Assembly: GCF_964355755.1 (NCBI RefSeq)
Contig: NC_092673.1
Span: 22,447,001 to 22,511,000, forward strand
Source of the DNA: Antedon mediterranea
Lineage: Eukaryota > Echinodermata > Crinoidea > Comatulida > Antedonidae
Direction: 5' to 3'
Length of the DNA stretch: 64,000 nt
This document shows positions 38,001 to 50,000 of this stretch, piece after piece. The notes below the pieces were generated by a model that made no database searches, was not told where the DNA came from, and worked only from the letters and a program-made list of their open reading frames with translations. How positions within the stretch are numbered: position 1 is the stretch's first letter; each line of letters begins with the position of its first letter. The translations under genes and the position numbers were made by a program.

Positions 38001-41000
38001 AGGAGTATAATACTGGACCACTGCTTGAGAGTACCCTATAGGACATCTTTATTCAAGAGTCCTATGGAGGACACCTCTATTCAGAAGACACCTCTATTCA
38101 CGGGACACCTCTATTGAGAAGACACCTCTATTAAATGGACACCTCTATTCAGAAGATACTGTATCTCTATTCAGAAGACACCTCTATCAATCAATCAATC
38201 GATCGTTCGATTTATATAGCGCCATTCCAACATTCATTGCTCATGGCGCTGTACAAAAATCATAAAAGGTGAGTTTTGAGTAGTGACTTAAAGTGACTCA
38301 ATAATGATGTGTGTTTAATGTTCAAGGGTAGGTGGTTCCAGAGCCTAGGTCCAGCAACACTGAAAGTCTGATCTCCCCAACTATGTTTGCTCCTTGGAAT
38401 GTCCAGTAGCACCTGATGACTAGATCTTAGTTCTCGCTTTCTCGCTCTAGTCAGGGGAACCTCTATTAAGAGGACACCTCTATTCAGAAGGGTACATATT
38501 CTTGTGATGAAGAAGGGGAAATATATTTTTTAACACTACAGGCCAACCCTATATTCAGGGAACAACACAATGGGACACTTTTGGGTCCCAAAGGTGTCCC
38601 CTTTATAGGGGTTCTATTCAACTATATACAGTACACTGTACTTTTTCAAGGGTTTCCTAAAGATTATAAGCCATATTATATACAATAATTTTTGATCTAA
38701 TGTTAAATTTCATATTCATTGAATGGTCATTGAATGGGTCATTGAATGGATCATTGAATTGAACGATAAGGGCCATTTGGTAATACATAATTATGTCCTA
38801 TAGACAATTGGTAATTAATTAATTGTTAATTAATATAGTACTAATTGACACTAATACTAAATAGTGTCATAAAAAATATTAAAATAATGTAGCTCCATGT
38901 TGTAACACTATTTTGATACAGTACTTAACCAGTACACATTTTATAACCACTGCAGTGCATGTGATTTCTGAAAACATTAATTTATTTATTGATATCAATT
39001 CATTAAGGTTATTATGTACAAGCATAGAGATATAATATCTCTATGGTACAAGTTACAACCCCTGAAATAATGTTATAATGTAGGATGATCAATCTGTCAA
39101 TCAAATTAGTAAGCTCCACCCACAAAACTCCTTTGACAAATCAAGTCAAGGCTCCTCTCACAAGCAAGTAAAACTAGTCATCTGTGACATTTATTTTCAG
39201 TTATAGCTCAGTTTTGTACAGGAATTAAACAAAGCCGTATTTAAAGAGTTTTCGTTAGGCCTAGCCTGGTATCTAATATTCCAACTGCTATTTATTGATA
39301 TATTTGGAGGTATATATTTATTTTAAGGTAAGTAATTGTAAGAATATTGAAGTAGTGCAGTACTACTACTGTAGTTTAAGCTTAAAAATTACTTATTTTA
39401 TTAATCAACTGATAATTGACTGATATCAAGTACCAACACTGTACATTTTTTTCTATATAATATATTACAGTCCTACAATAGGGAAAATGTTATATAGTAT
39501 AGTACTTGCTTTGTTTTTAAACTATCCTGCCTAAAACAGAAAAATATGGAAACAAACCGTGGAAAGCGTAATTTCTGAATGACGAAAAACGTTTCAAGAG
39601 AGAGGAGAGTTTGTTTTAAAAATTGTTTGTTTATTTGCACGATAGCTTCCCCAATTTCTAAATTTAATATCCTGAATTTTGTTGCTGTTTTACTTACAGA
39701 CCATGCCTATTGATTTTCACAAAAATCAATATATTGATGAATCACAAATGCTTATTAAAATCTCAAGTTGCAATATATCTTCACTTTGGGCTGAAATAAT
39801 AAATAGCATGCTCTCTGTTTCTCTATTTTTATCAAGTATTTTGCTGAGTTTCCGAGTGCATTATTGATATATTTTTTTCAGTTTAATAATTTTGGGCAGT
39901 AGAATTGGGAAAATTAAAATTAAGTTTTAAAATCAAAAAATTTAAATGGCATTCCAGAATTTAAAAAAATTTATCGTGCCAGATTTGCATATTAAAAACA
40001 TTCAAATATAACAAGATATAAAACTACATTACATTATAAAAGGTGAAATGAAGGACAGGAAAAAACCATTGAAGACAGACAATTGATTATGAAAATATTG
40101 GATAATTTAAGTATTAAAATATGGAAGATTAAATCTTTTTATGATACGCACACTGCTAAACTTAGCACTTAACAAATAACCGTTTTAACTTCATACTGTC
40201 CATTGCTTATCAATACAGATTAATCTTCTAATTGAACTAAATTTTACTTAAAAAGGTAAAGTCGAAACTGAAGCGGTGGTGCCTATCTTTTACTTTATTG
40301 GTGCATTGTCCATTCATACATTTTATTTAGCCAATTTAAAATTGTGTGTTGGGAGGAAGAGGGGTACTTTTGACATACTGTACCGCTACTCATTGCTGTC
40401 ACCTGGATGGGAAAATAATGATAATAATACAATTTGTATAGCGCCTTTCCAAATTGATCAAGGCACTTCACATGGGAAGGAACAAGGTGGATAAAGAATT
40501 CAAAATCATTAATAAATGTAGTAGAGTTTGGTAGTTTTTCCAGATAGTTTACAGAGATGGGGATAAACAAACAATTGGATTTCATTATTGTTGTTTAGCT
40601 GTAATGACATGCTCTGTTGATTCTTAAAATCCGGGACTTTTGACACTACGTCACCTTACAAGGTATAGAGCAAGTCAATCAATCTCAGCATGCGAGCAAG
40701 TAGGATGATCCAATAAATTAATATTTAATATTTTTTTTGATAAATATATATTGCATTATAAGAATATAGTATTAATATGATATTTGTACGATACACTTTT
40801 GAATAAGGAAATATTTTCATTAAAAAAAATTTGCAAGCTGTTCTCAGGTGGGATTATAATAACCGACCTCTGGATCGCTAATGTGGCGTCCATACAGTAC
40901 GTCTAGACCAAAGAAAAAAAAAAAAATTTGTATGCACAATAACCGAAAAAATGGTATACATTTATTATAGTGTACATTTTACTTAAGATGACACTTCTAA

Positions 41001-44000
41001 AGACAAAGCAAGTGAATTGGCTCTCCCAATACCCGACACGCTTGGTTTTGGCGTACTACAGTAGTAATGTCTTGTTTTCTAAAAAGTCTGGTATGCTAAA
41101 TGGGTTTTTATTTGTTGTTTTATTTCAAATCCATACATCATATATTATCAGTAAATAACATTTGTATGATGAAACATCAAGAAAATATATGAAGATGAAT
41201 AGATTCAGGACAACCCAATTAAGAATTAAAAGAATTAGTTTCCATTGGGGTCCGAATAAAAACAAAAATAGGATGACTTGTGTTTCAAGAAAAATCTGTT
41301 TTTAATATCAGAGTTTTCAGTTTTGAGCGAGTCCGGTATTGGGAGTGTTGACTGTATTACACTTTATACAGTAAAATTTATAGTTACTACTAAAGGTTAC
41401 CCATTGATAAGCCATTATCAGCTTGATTTATAATTCACTGTACAGAACAAAAAAACTATAAAGTTTGTAGTTTAATAAACAAACTGCTCTTGACTGAATT
41501 TAATGTACCATGGAAAACAAATACAAACTAAGGTTAAAACAAATTCCATGTTTCTTCTGCTAGATATAACTATGCAAATTAAAACAGAACAAATAACAAC
41601 TAAATTAAATGTCCTTAAAAATAAAATTAATACTGGTTATAATACTTATGTGTGTGTCGGAATGGCATGGATGTCAGTGGGGCAATGGTGGTTTTTTGTT
41701 TTGATAGCGACCACACTGTTAACCTTTATTTTTAGGCTGCCATAACTGGTTATTGAAAATTTGTCCTGTTTCTGCTGCAAAGAAATTTGCGTAGCAGAAA
41801 CAGACTCTAACATGAATGAAACGAAAAAAAAATCATTATGTTATAATAAGGAATTATCAAATCCCTGGTTATAATTTAGAGTAATTAAAAACAAAACTAT
41901 TATTATTTAAATATTGACCTGTTTTAAGTACTTGAACTAGCTTAGGTCAAGGTTACACATCATCTGCTACTGTATACTTTATAACAATTGGAAACAATTG
42001 ATAAATCTACCACAAAATCTACCACTGGGAAATCTTTATTGTAATGGTGAACCTAAGGGCCTGTTTCTGCTGCAGCGCCTTGTTAGACTACCTCTCTTTT
42101 TGGGCTCCCAAATAACTGTTTAATAAAGTCGGTTATTGACAAAAAACTAAAAAAAATTTCCCAAAATGTAATGTGATCAGATAGATAACATTTAGTTGTG
42201 TTGTAGCTAAAAGTTGCACATCGATATTTAACCGGTTAATTGTCATTTGCATGCATGTTTAAAACAGTATTTTTACATTTATATTTTTTTGCCAGTACAG
42301 TAATTGAAAAGTTGTCCAATTTCTGCCTCAAAGAAATTGGGGATTATATCCACATGGTTTAAACCACTACAAATTTCTGAGCTAATCATTACCTTTTTTA
42401 GGGTAGGCAGGTGTTTAACATTCTTTTTAAATAAAACAGGAATTTTGAATATTCAATGTTTTAAAATGTTAATGATTATAATATTCTGGATGACCCTTTA
42501 AGATTCTTAATTTTGTTTTCTTTGCAGAAGCTTCTAATTAATGGTACTGTACTTTTTTTGGAGATGTTTTATCAAGTCAATGCCATGTAATGCTGATAAA
42601 TTAACATCAGATTTTGACCTGAAAATGATTTCCAGATTTGATTTATTTATAGATGCACAAAATAAATTTCTTGCTATTGGTTAGAGTACTTTGGGGAAGT
42701 CGACGACTATGTACGACAACTACAGTGATAGCATAAATATCAGTAATATCACCAATATCAGCGATGACAGCGCAAATAACGATTTCAAACCTACACGCTT
42801 ACTCGTTAGTTTTCTTGTGTTGACAGCCATGATTCTGATAATTTGTGGCAACCTGATAGTCATCACTGTTTTTCATTACACACCCTCATTAAGGAATCCA
42901 AACACAGTTTTCATCACGTCTTTAGCGATTGCTGATCTCGGGGTTGGAATAAGCTGTCTGTTCTCGGTTTATGCTCTTTTTACTGGAGAGAAACTGAACA
43001 CTTATTTATGTCAAGCTATAGGATTTTTCCTAACTGTTGTAGTTGGCGTTTCCATCATGACATTGGGCTGCATCAGCATCGATCGTTACATTGCCGTGAC
43101 AAAACCACTCAAATACACCTACATTATGACTAAAAAACGTACAAGAGTGATTTCTGTTTGCGTGTGGATTTTAAGTGTCGCTATCTTCAGCCCATCGTTG
43201 TTCGGGTGGGGCAATTACGAATTTAACGATTACACGTATGAATGCCGACTAAAATGGGACATTGATGTTCAATTTTCATTTTACGTTTTATCCGTTCTCG
43301 TTTTTCCAAATATAGTTATATCTAGCTTTTGTTACTATCACATTTACAAAGCGTGTCGACGTCAGGTAAAAAAACATATTACGCAAATGGAAAATTTTTC
43401 TGTGGATGACACGACAGGTGCTTCGGACAGAGAATCTAATCGCAAAGTGCAAGAGCGTGCCGTAGCCAAGATATTCCTTGTCATTGTTAGTGCATTCTAT
43501 TTTACATGGCTGCCGTTCATTATAATACGCATCTTAGAAGGAATTATACCCAACATTGATATACCAAACTTAGTATCGTTTTTAACAGCATGGATGGGGA
43601 TTTTTAATAGTTTTTTAAACTGCTTAATATATAGTATAAGTCACAAATCGTTCCAAGCTGGTCTAAAAGCGTTATTAAAGACAATAAAAGATGACTGTAT
43701 TTACTATTGTAGAAAACATACTGCTAAGTGTTGCAACAGGGTATAGGTTATCTGATAACAAATATTCCATTTAAATGATTTAATTCAATAAACCTTGTTT
43801 TAATTTAATGCTACTTGTAATGTTAAAATAATTAATGTATTGCGCAGTATTAATCTATAAATAAATTCAATCTTGTGAAGACATCTTTTAATCTAAATTT
43901 GTTGTTGCTATCAAACGTAAAAATGCTCAAAAAGTTATGAAGGCAAAAGGAAAAGAATGTACATTACTAAAACACTTATACAAAATATCCCCTGAACGCC

Positions 44001-47000
44001 AATGGGTCAAAGACATGACCTTCTCGAAGGTAAAAGCCATTAAACACTTATACAAAATATTCCCCCTGAACGCCCTTGGGTCAAAAGTACACGACCTTCT
44101 CAAAAAGTAAAAGCAATAACAGAACCCTTGGGAACATTCCTGAACTCTATCGACACAAACCCATCTTTCATTTGGTGAAAAAATGTTCTTTGATGAATGA
44201 AAGATGAAATAGGCCCTGTTCAGACCCATGGCGTTAGACCGTTTTAGCGTACGACGCTAAAAGAATGTGTGTCTGAACAGTTGGGGATTAGCGTACAACG
44301 CGTCGTACAACGGTTGTAGCGTTGTAGTGGAAAACGGTTGATAGTACCGTTTTAGCGTACGACGCTACTGTAAGTCAACGTTGTATCCAATCAGAACGTT
44401 TCCTGTTATGACGCGATACAAGGTTTGACCTAGGCTGACATCTTGTATCGTCAATGTGTGAGATGGATTTCAATAACAAAAAGGCCAGAATAAATAAGGC
44501 CTAACTACACTACAAATACAACTGTTACAAAGGCTACAAACTACTATCAACTGATTACCATTATATTTTCTCACAAATGACATAAATACATGCACCTTGT
44601 ATTTAAACAGGGACTACGATCCCATACGCTTTTAGACCTAGGCCTAGCTAGGCCTAGAGTCGATCATCCACGCATTTCATTCAAGCTAAAAACTAGCGTG
44701 GGACATAAAGTCACTCATTCATACAAGGCAGACTAGACTGGACAAGTTTAATGCTGAAAACTAACCCCCTAACTCCTAAAAAATTCAGTAAACAAACAAG
44801 GGGAGCTGTGTCCCTTTTATTAGCAAGTAGGGTTATTTTCAACCGACTGGAACAAAAAATATATATCTTTGACTGGACTGGATAGACTAATCACAATCAA
44901 TTTTTTCTTCATCATTAGAAGGCCTGCTTTATTTTCGTAACACAAGAACCTGGGGAAAATGTTTTTAACACAAAATAAAACAATAGAAACAGAAATTTGG
45001 CCTTACTATATTTTTCTTAAATAAATGCTGAGGTATGTTTTATTTACGGCAAATTTTGTCATAATTGTAGGGCTGAGATCTAGGCCTATATACAGAGTGG
45101 AAATAATGATGAAAACACGTGGGTAAGAGCACATGAATATGCAACTAGAAACAACCTGAATGACGTACTTCCGTTGTAACGATAATCGTACGCTATGGGT
45201 CTGAACACCTCGTTTTTTTCTCTGCGGTTTGTAACGTGACCTTGCTAGTAACGTTGTACGCTAAAACGGTCTAACGCCATGGGTCTGAACAGGGCCATAG
45301 ACATTTAAACCCGGAGCTAAGTTTTAAACAATGATTTACATCTTATTTGGCAAACTGACATGACATCAATATCTTTTTTAATATACAGTACTATGTTACC
45401 CAAGACTAACCCAAGTTCACTAACCTACAGCATGGTTGAATTCATGTTACAAAGATACAGGTATTGATTACAATGTGATTTATACCAACAAGAAATTACA
45501 ATCATCAAAAAATTCTTGGAAGGATTCATTAAAAAGTACAATCATCGTAAAAAAAAAGCCATTATTTACCTTCAAAATAAATATTTTTTAAAGATAGCTT
45601 TTTGCGGTTTGAAATGAATCACATCGAAATGTAATCACGTACTAGAAATTAATGGAAATTATGCAATCCTATACTTAGATTGTTAGAATGTTTAATTGAA
45701 ATGATAAGATTCACATAAAATTCACTTGAAGTTGGACAAATTGGAAAAACACTCAAGGAGAAGACAGAGCTAATTAAAAAGAAGAAGTAATGATCATCTA
45801 ATAAAATGAAATTAAACAACATGTTCACGATATCAAGCAACACAATGAAAATACTTTTTTTGAGGATGGAAAATATTAAAGGGCAAAAAAAAAGTTCCCA
45901 GACCTGACCGACCCAACATTTGATCTGCATTTGATTTGATTAACATTTCTTTGATTTGTGGTAGTGTTTTAGCAAATCTACCGTATATAATTTAAAAAAA
46001 AAAGAATCCAACTAAATATAAAAAAAAAGATTGATGCTGTGCTTTTTAGACGAAATAAAATTGTGTATTTATTTTATTTCACTTCAACATATCTATGTTT
46101 GCTTTTATATAAAGTAATTACATGATTGTGTTGATATCAGTCCAGATTAGCATATGCTATTAATTGTGAAAGTTCATGTACAAGGTCTTAGAACACACTG
46201 TGTAAATATTATACTGCATTAATTGTGAAGTGTGAATATTTTGCTTGTCAAAAAACTAATTAGTCTACCCTCATGAATGTCTGAACAGATCAAGAATCCA
46301 AGTTATGCTGCTTCAACTATACTCCAACTACTGTACTCCATTCTAGTGCGTTTTCTATTAAAGACCCCTTACCTACAATTTGTGACGTTTTGTAAAAATA
46401 ATACTTATATATTACTTTAGAGAGTGAGCTTATAACCACAAAAATATTCTCCAGGATTGTTTGCGTCACATCTAGCGTTGGATAGATTGGAATCGTTTGA
46501 TGTTTCATTCTAAGAGCGCTACATCAAACTTGTAAAGTTATGTAAAATAAGGCAAACTTTACAACAAGAAACATTAATTTAATCTTACCTTTACTATTAG
46601 ACGACGGTAATGTTCTAGCATATCTTTATTGTCGTGACATCCACAGAGTAGTTGCCACACTTCACCTCTCAGTGCTTCCGGTATTCCCTTACGGACAAGT
46701 GGCACCAGTTGCTTAGGCCTAGTGTTGAGGTCTTGACGCCATTTGGTCAGTAGCTCTCCCCAGCTTACAAGAACTGTTTCGGCACAATCTTTACCAACAG
46801 TGCCTGACCCGCTCTGCAATGGTTCATCATCATCTGAATATATCAATATATAATTAGTGCTTAAAATACAGTACATAAAGTATTACTAGTGTACCGATAT
46901 ACTAAGGCTGTAGCAGGTTTTTAATAGGGGTTTCTTTTTACCACAAAAGTGTCAAAATCTTCAAAAGCTAGGCTACTTTAACAGTCTTGTTTACAATCAC

Positions 47001-50000
47001 TGCTAGTGTCTAGTTTAAAAAGGGAAACTTTACAGAAAAAACAATTTGTATACAGGACGATTTTTGTTGATATAAAGTTTGCGGTACACCACGTATATTA
47101 GTTCTGAAAATAACTGTTGAGATTCTCTTTTCAGAACTAATATAAGTGGTGTACTGCAAACTTTATATCAACATTTTATTTCGCCATGCAAACCTTCAAA
47201 CAATATAGGACGATTTTTGCTTTAAAATCTGTAAACCATCATCAAAATGTTATTACTCTTTAAACGTGTTAAAAGGATAAACTAATTACCACATAACCCA
47301 GGGTTGTTCTAATTGCATGCCTTATTTACCTACAGTAGCCTACAGGTATTATGTGTTGAGATGTATTGTGTATTTCTCCAATAAGAAAAGCTGGTATTTC
47401 TCAATAGAATCTAACCTACACCCTCTACAGTTGCCCCTGGTGTGCAGATAAAAATATTAATATTATTTTAATATTGAAAAAATGAATTAAAATATCTTCT
47501 AATATAAAATCAGTAGAGATCATATTAGTCAATCCATCGATGCAGTAATTAATTCCTCCATGATTTTATCCTTGCAAATTAATTTACCAATTGGAAGTGT
47601 TTCCTGCCACTGTGCAAGTTTTCTTAATGAAGTAAACACCTCTATTTAGAGACAGACAAGAAAGCATGCCCTGCACCTCAACAATGAGTTCAAAGGCCAA
47701 CTTAAGCTCTGTCTACACTATCAAACTTTATGTAACAAATTTTTAACTTTTTTTGTCAAATGTATTTTAAAGAAATGTTATCATTTATACTGTAGAATAC
47801 CCACTATAAAACGAAACTCTTATTTTAAGTAAATAGTACAGAATAACCAGGAAATAAGATTTAGTATCCTTCTTTAAACAAACTAACAGATACTTATTAA
47901 GTGCAAAAACAGAAACAAAAAGGAAAACAAATTTTTATAAAGGCAATCTAATTCTATACCTTGTTTATTTAACCTAAATTTTGTAATTTCTTCAGCTGAG
48001 GAAAAAAAATGAAAATGTAAATAAGAAATGGCACTCTGTAGCTTGGTGATTTACATTGCCTTCCAATCAAAGGGTCATAGGTCATGAAATAAACATTTTA
48101 AAAATACTGCATTTAAAGTCATTATTGCAGCTTCCAAATTTCTTTAAAAAATCCTACTATGTCGGTGTTTGACCTGTAAAAAGTTATCTCATGTTTGTCT
48201 ACTTCCCATACCTGGTTTAAATACAATGGGAGTGCAGCATGCATCTACTTATGTTTCCTATACATTTTGACTGACTATCAACTGAAAAGTCAACATGTAC
48301 AAATTAGAAGCACTAGTTCTGTACATACAGTAAATGTGTGAATGCGTTTGTTTACTTGCACTAATACTGTTTACTTATACATGTGATTATTAACTCCAGT
48401 CTTACACCAGTACATGCTTTAATGACTGATTTCGACAGTAGTTAGCAGTAGTAGAGCAGACATGCATAAACATCCATTACTCAATTTGACCATAACAAAC
48501 ACTGTGATTTAATATTTATACTAATAGTCTAAGGATGATGGATTACAGACAGAATATGTACCATCTCCAAGTAGGATGATTTCTACATAGCACATGACAT
48601 AACAAATTGAGTTATGCCACTCACGGTTGCCTGTGCACACTATGCTAATGTGAGTCTGCCTATTTTCTTTCAAGAATTTGTTTTAGTATATATTTAGTAT
48701 AGTTATGCTGTGGTCATCAGCCTTCCATACTTTAGTGGCGTTCCATAAAGCCACTGAGGGCTCTGCTGCGCTCTTTAGTTTATCAACAATGATAATGAAT
48801 GTTTAAATAATGTGTTGCCTAAATACTAATGAAATAATTAGTATGTTCAATACTAGAAATTGTAATGGATCTCAAATACAACCTATGCTATGCCTCACAC
48901 TATAATATTACATTACTATATTCAATTACTATTCTAAATTAAACAGAATTATGCCAACGATAATGAGCATATTTAACATTATTGAAATTTATGATATATA
49001 ATATTATTATATGCCAGACATAAACAATAAAGAAAATATACAAAATAAAATTTGAGATTCAAGGTATACAAAGCTAAGCTATTGGACATGGACTACTCTG
49101 ACTCGCTATTAACTATCGTCTTTCATTTATAGGAAGCCAAAAGAAAATTAATAGTATCTATAATTTATCATGACAAAACCAAAACTGGTTTAATAATCAA
49201 TCTACAATATTAATTTGTATAAAAAAAATATAGTTTCAGTTTAACTATTACTGGCAGTTACTAGTTAGTTTTATTATGTTTTATTTGATACATTACAGAA
49301 AACAAAAAGTTCTATTATGCAAAAAGATGGCAAAAGAAAAAATGGTGATACTTAAGCAGTTTTTATTTTTTATTTGTTTTTATTTTATGTCTTTAGGCAA
49401 TGTGGCCAAGGATTACCAATAGTAAATTAATCACTGTCCTATCAGATAGGTGGTAATCCTCCTGATACAGGGGCTATTTTGTGAACCAGGTCACCGGGGT
49501 ATCCCCCTACTTTTCTCGAATAATGAACTGGGTTCTTTAAAGTGCACACAGGTTATAACTGTGTATATTGGACCTATGGTTTATAGTCCTTATCCGAGAA
49601 GACTTGTTCCTCCACCGGAACTAGGAGCGAGTCGGCCTCAAACTCCTGCCGATATTGTGAAGCCAAAACTGAAAGTAGACAGAATTACGAACCTGTTTCA
49701 TCTTCCGCAAACGAGCACAGACTATCTGGTGTCTGTGCCATTTTTGCGCTGTTTGCTGGTGATGACGGTAAACTTCGTTTCTTAACCCGTTGTGTCTCGC
49801 TTTCTAAACTCTGAACCCTGTACTGAATATCACTCTCAATCATTCCACCAATTTGTGTCTGCAAAAATTTATAATTATTGAAGATCAAATGAATAGTTAC
49901 ATTTTTGTGAAAAATGTAAAAGAAATAATGTTGAATAACAAACAACCACTTATTTAACGAAAATGACACTTGATGAAGCAAACCATTGACCAATAATTTA

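Larger units (their letters stand above)
32166..42527. other. 14.4-kb RABGAP1 intron between exons I and J, part left of the nested receptor
   Basis: No RABGAP1 exon is expected here: exons I and J join in phase with conserved flanks. Contents I can name: MITE-like elements at 32877-33083 and about 34785, a TCTATTCAGAAGACACC minisatellite at 38060-38195, GCGCC-type dispersed repeats at 38196-38290 and 40415-40475, and a possible non-coding first exon of the receptor gene at about 39100-39327. The rest is AT-rich, with short open frames that have no support. Confidence 0.55.
46834..49692. other. RABGAP1 intron between exons H and I
   Basis: Contains a long hairpin at 47065-47173, a truncated MITE A at 47702-47761, a fragment of SINE family 1 at about 48035-48095 and a composite SINE insertion at 49394-49680. 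The rest is AT-rich without recognised function. Confidence 0.55.

Noticed and set aside
40276-41745. Several 60-100-codon frames in the large intron
   Set aside because: They overlap dispersed repeats or AT-rich sequence, lack splice signals in phase and show no recognisable domain.
42691-42708. Receptor start at the in-frame TTG at 42691
   Set aside because: A nuclear animal gene should start at ATG; the first ATG after the in-frame TAG is 42709 and gives a normal N-terminus with glycosylation sites.
49450-49785. Plus-strand 111-codon frame
   Set aside because: It is SINE sequence running into the antisense strand of RABGAP1 exon H.
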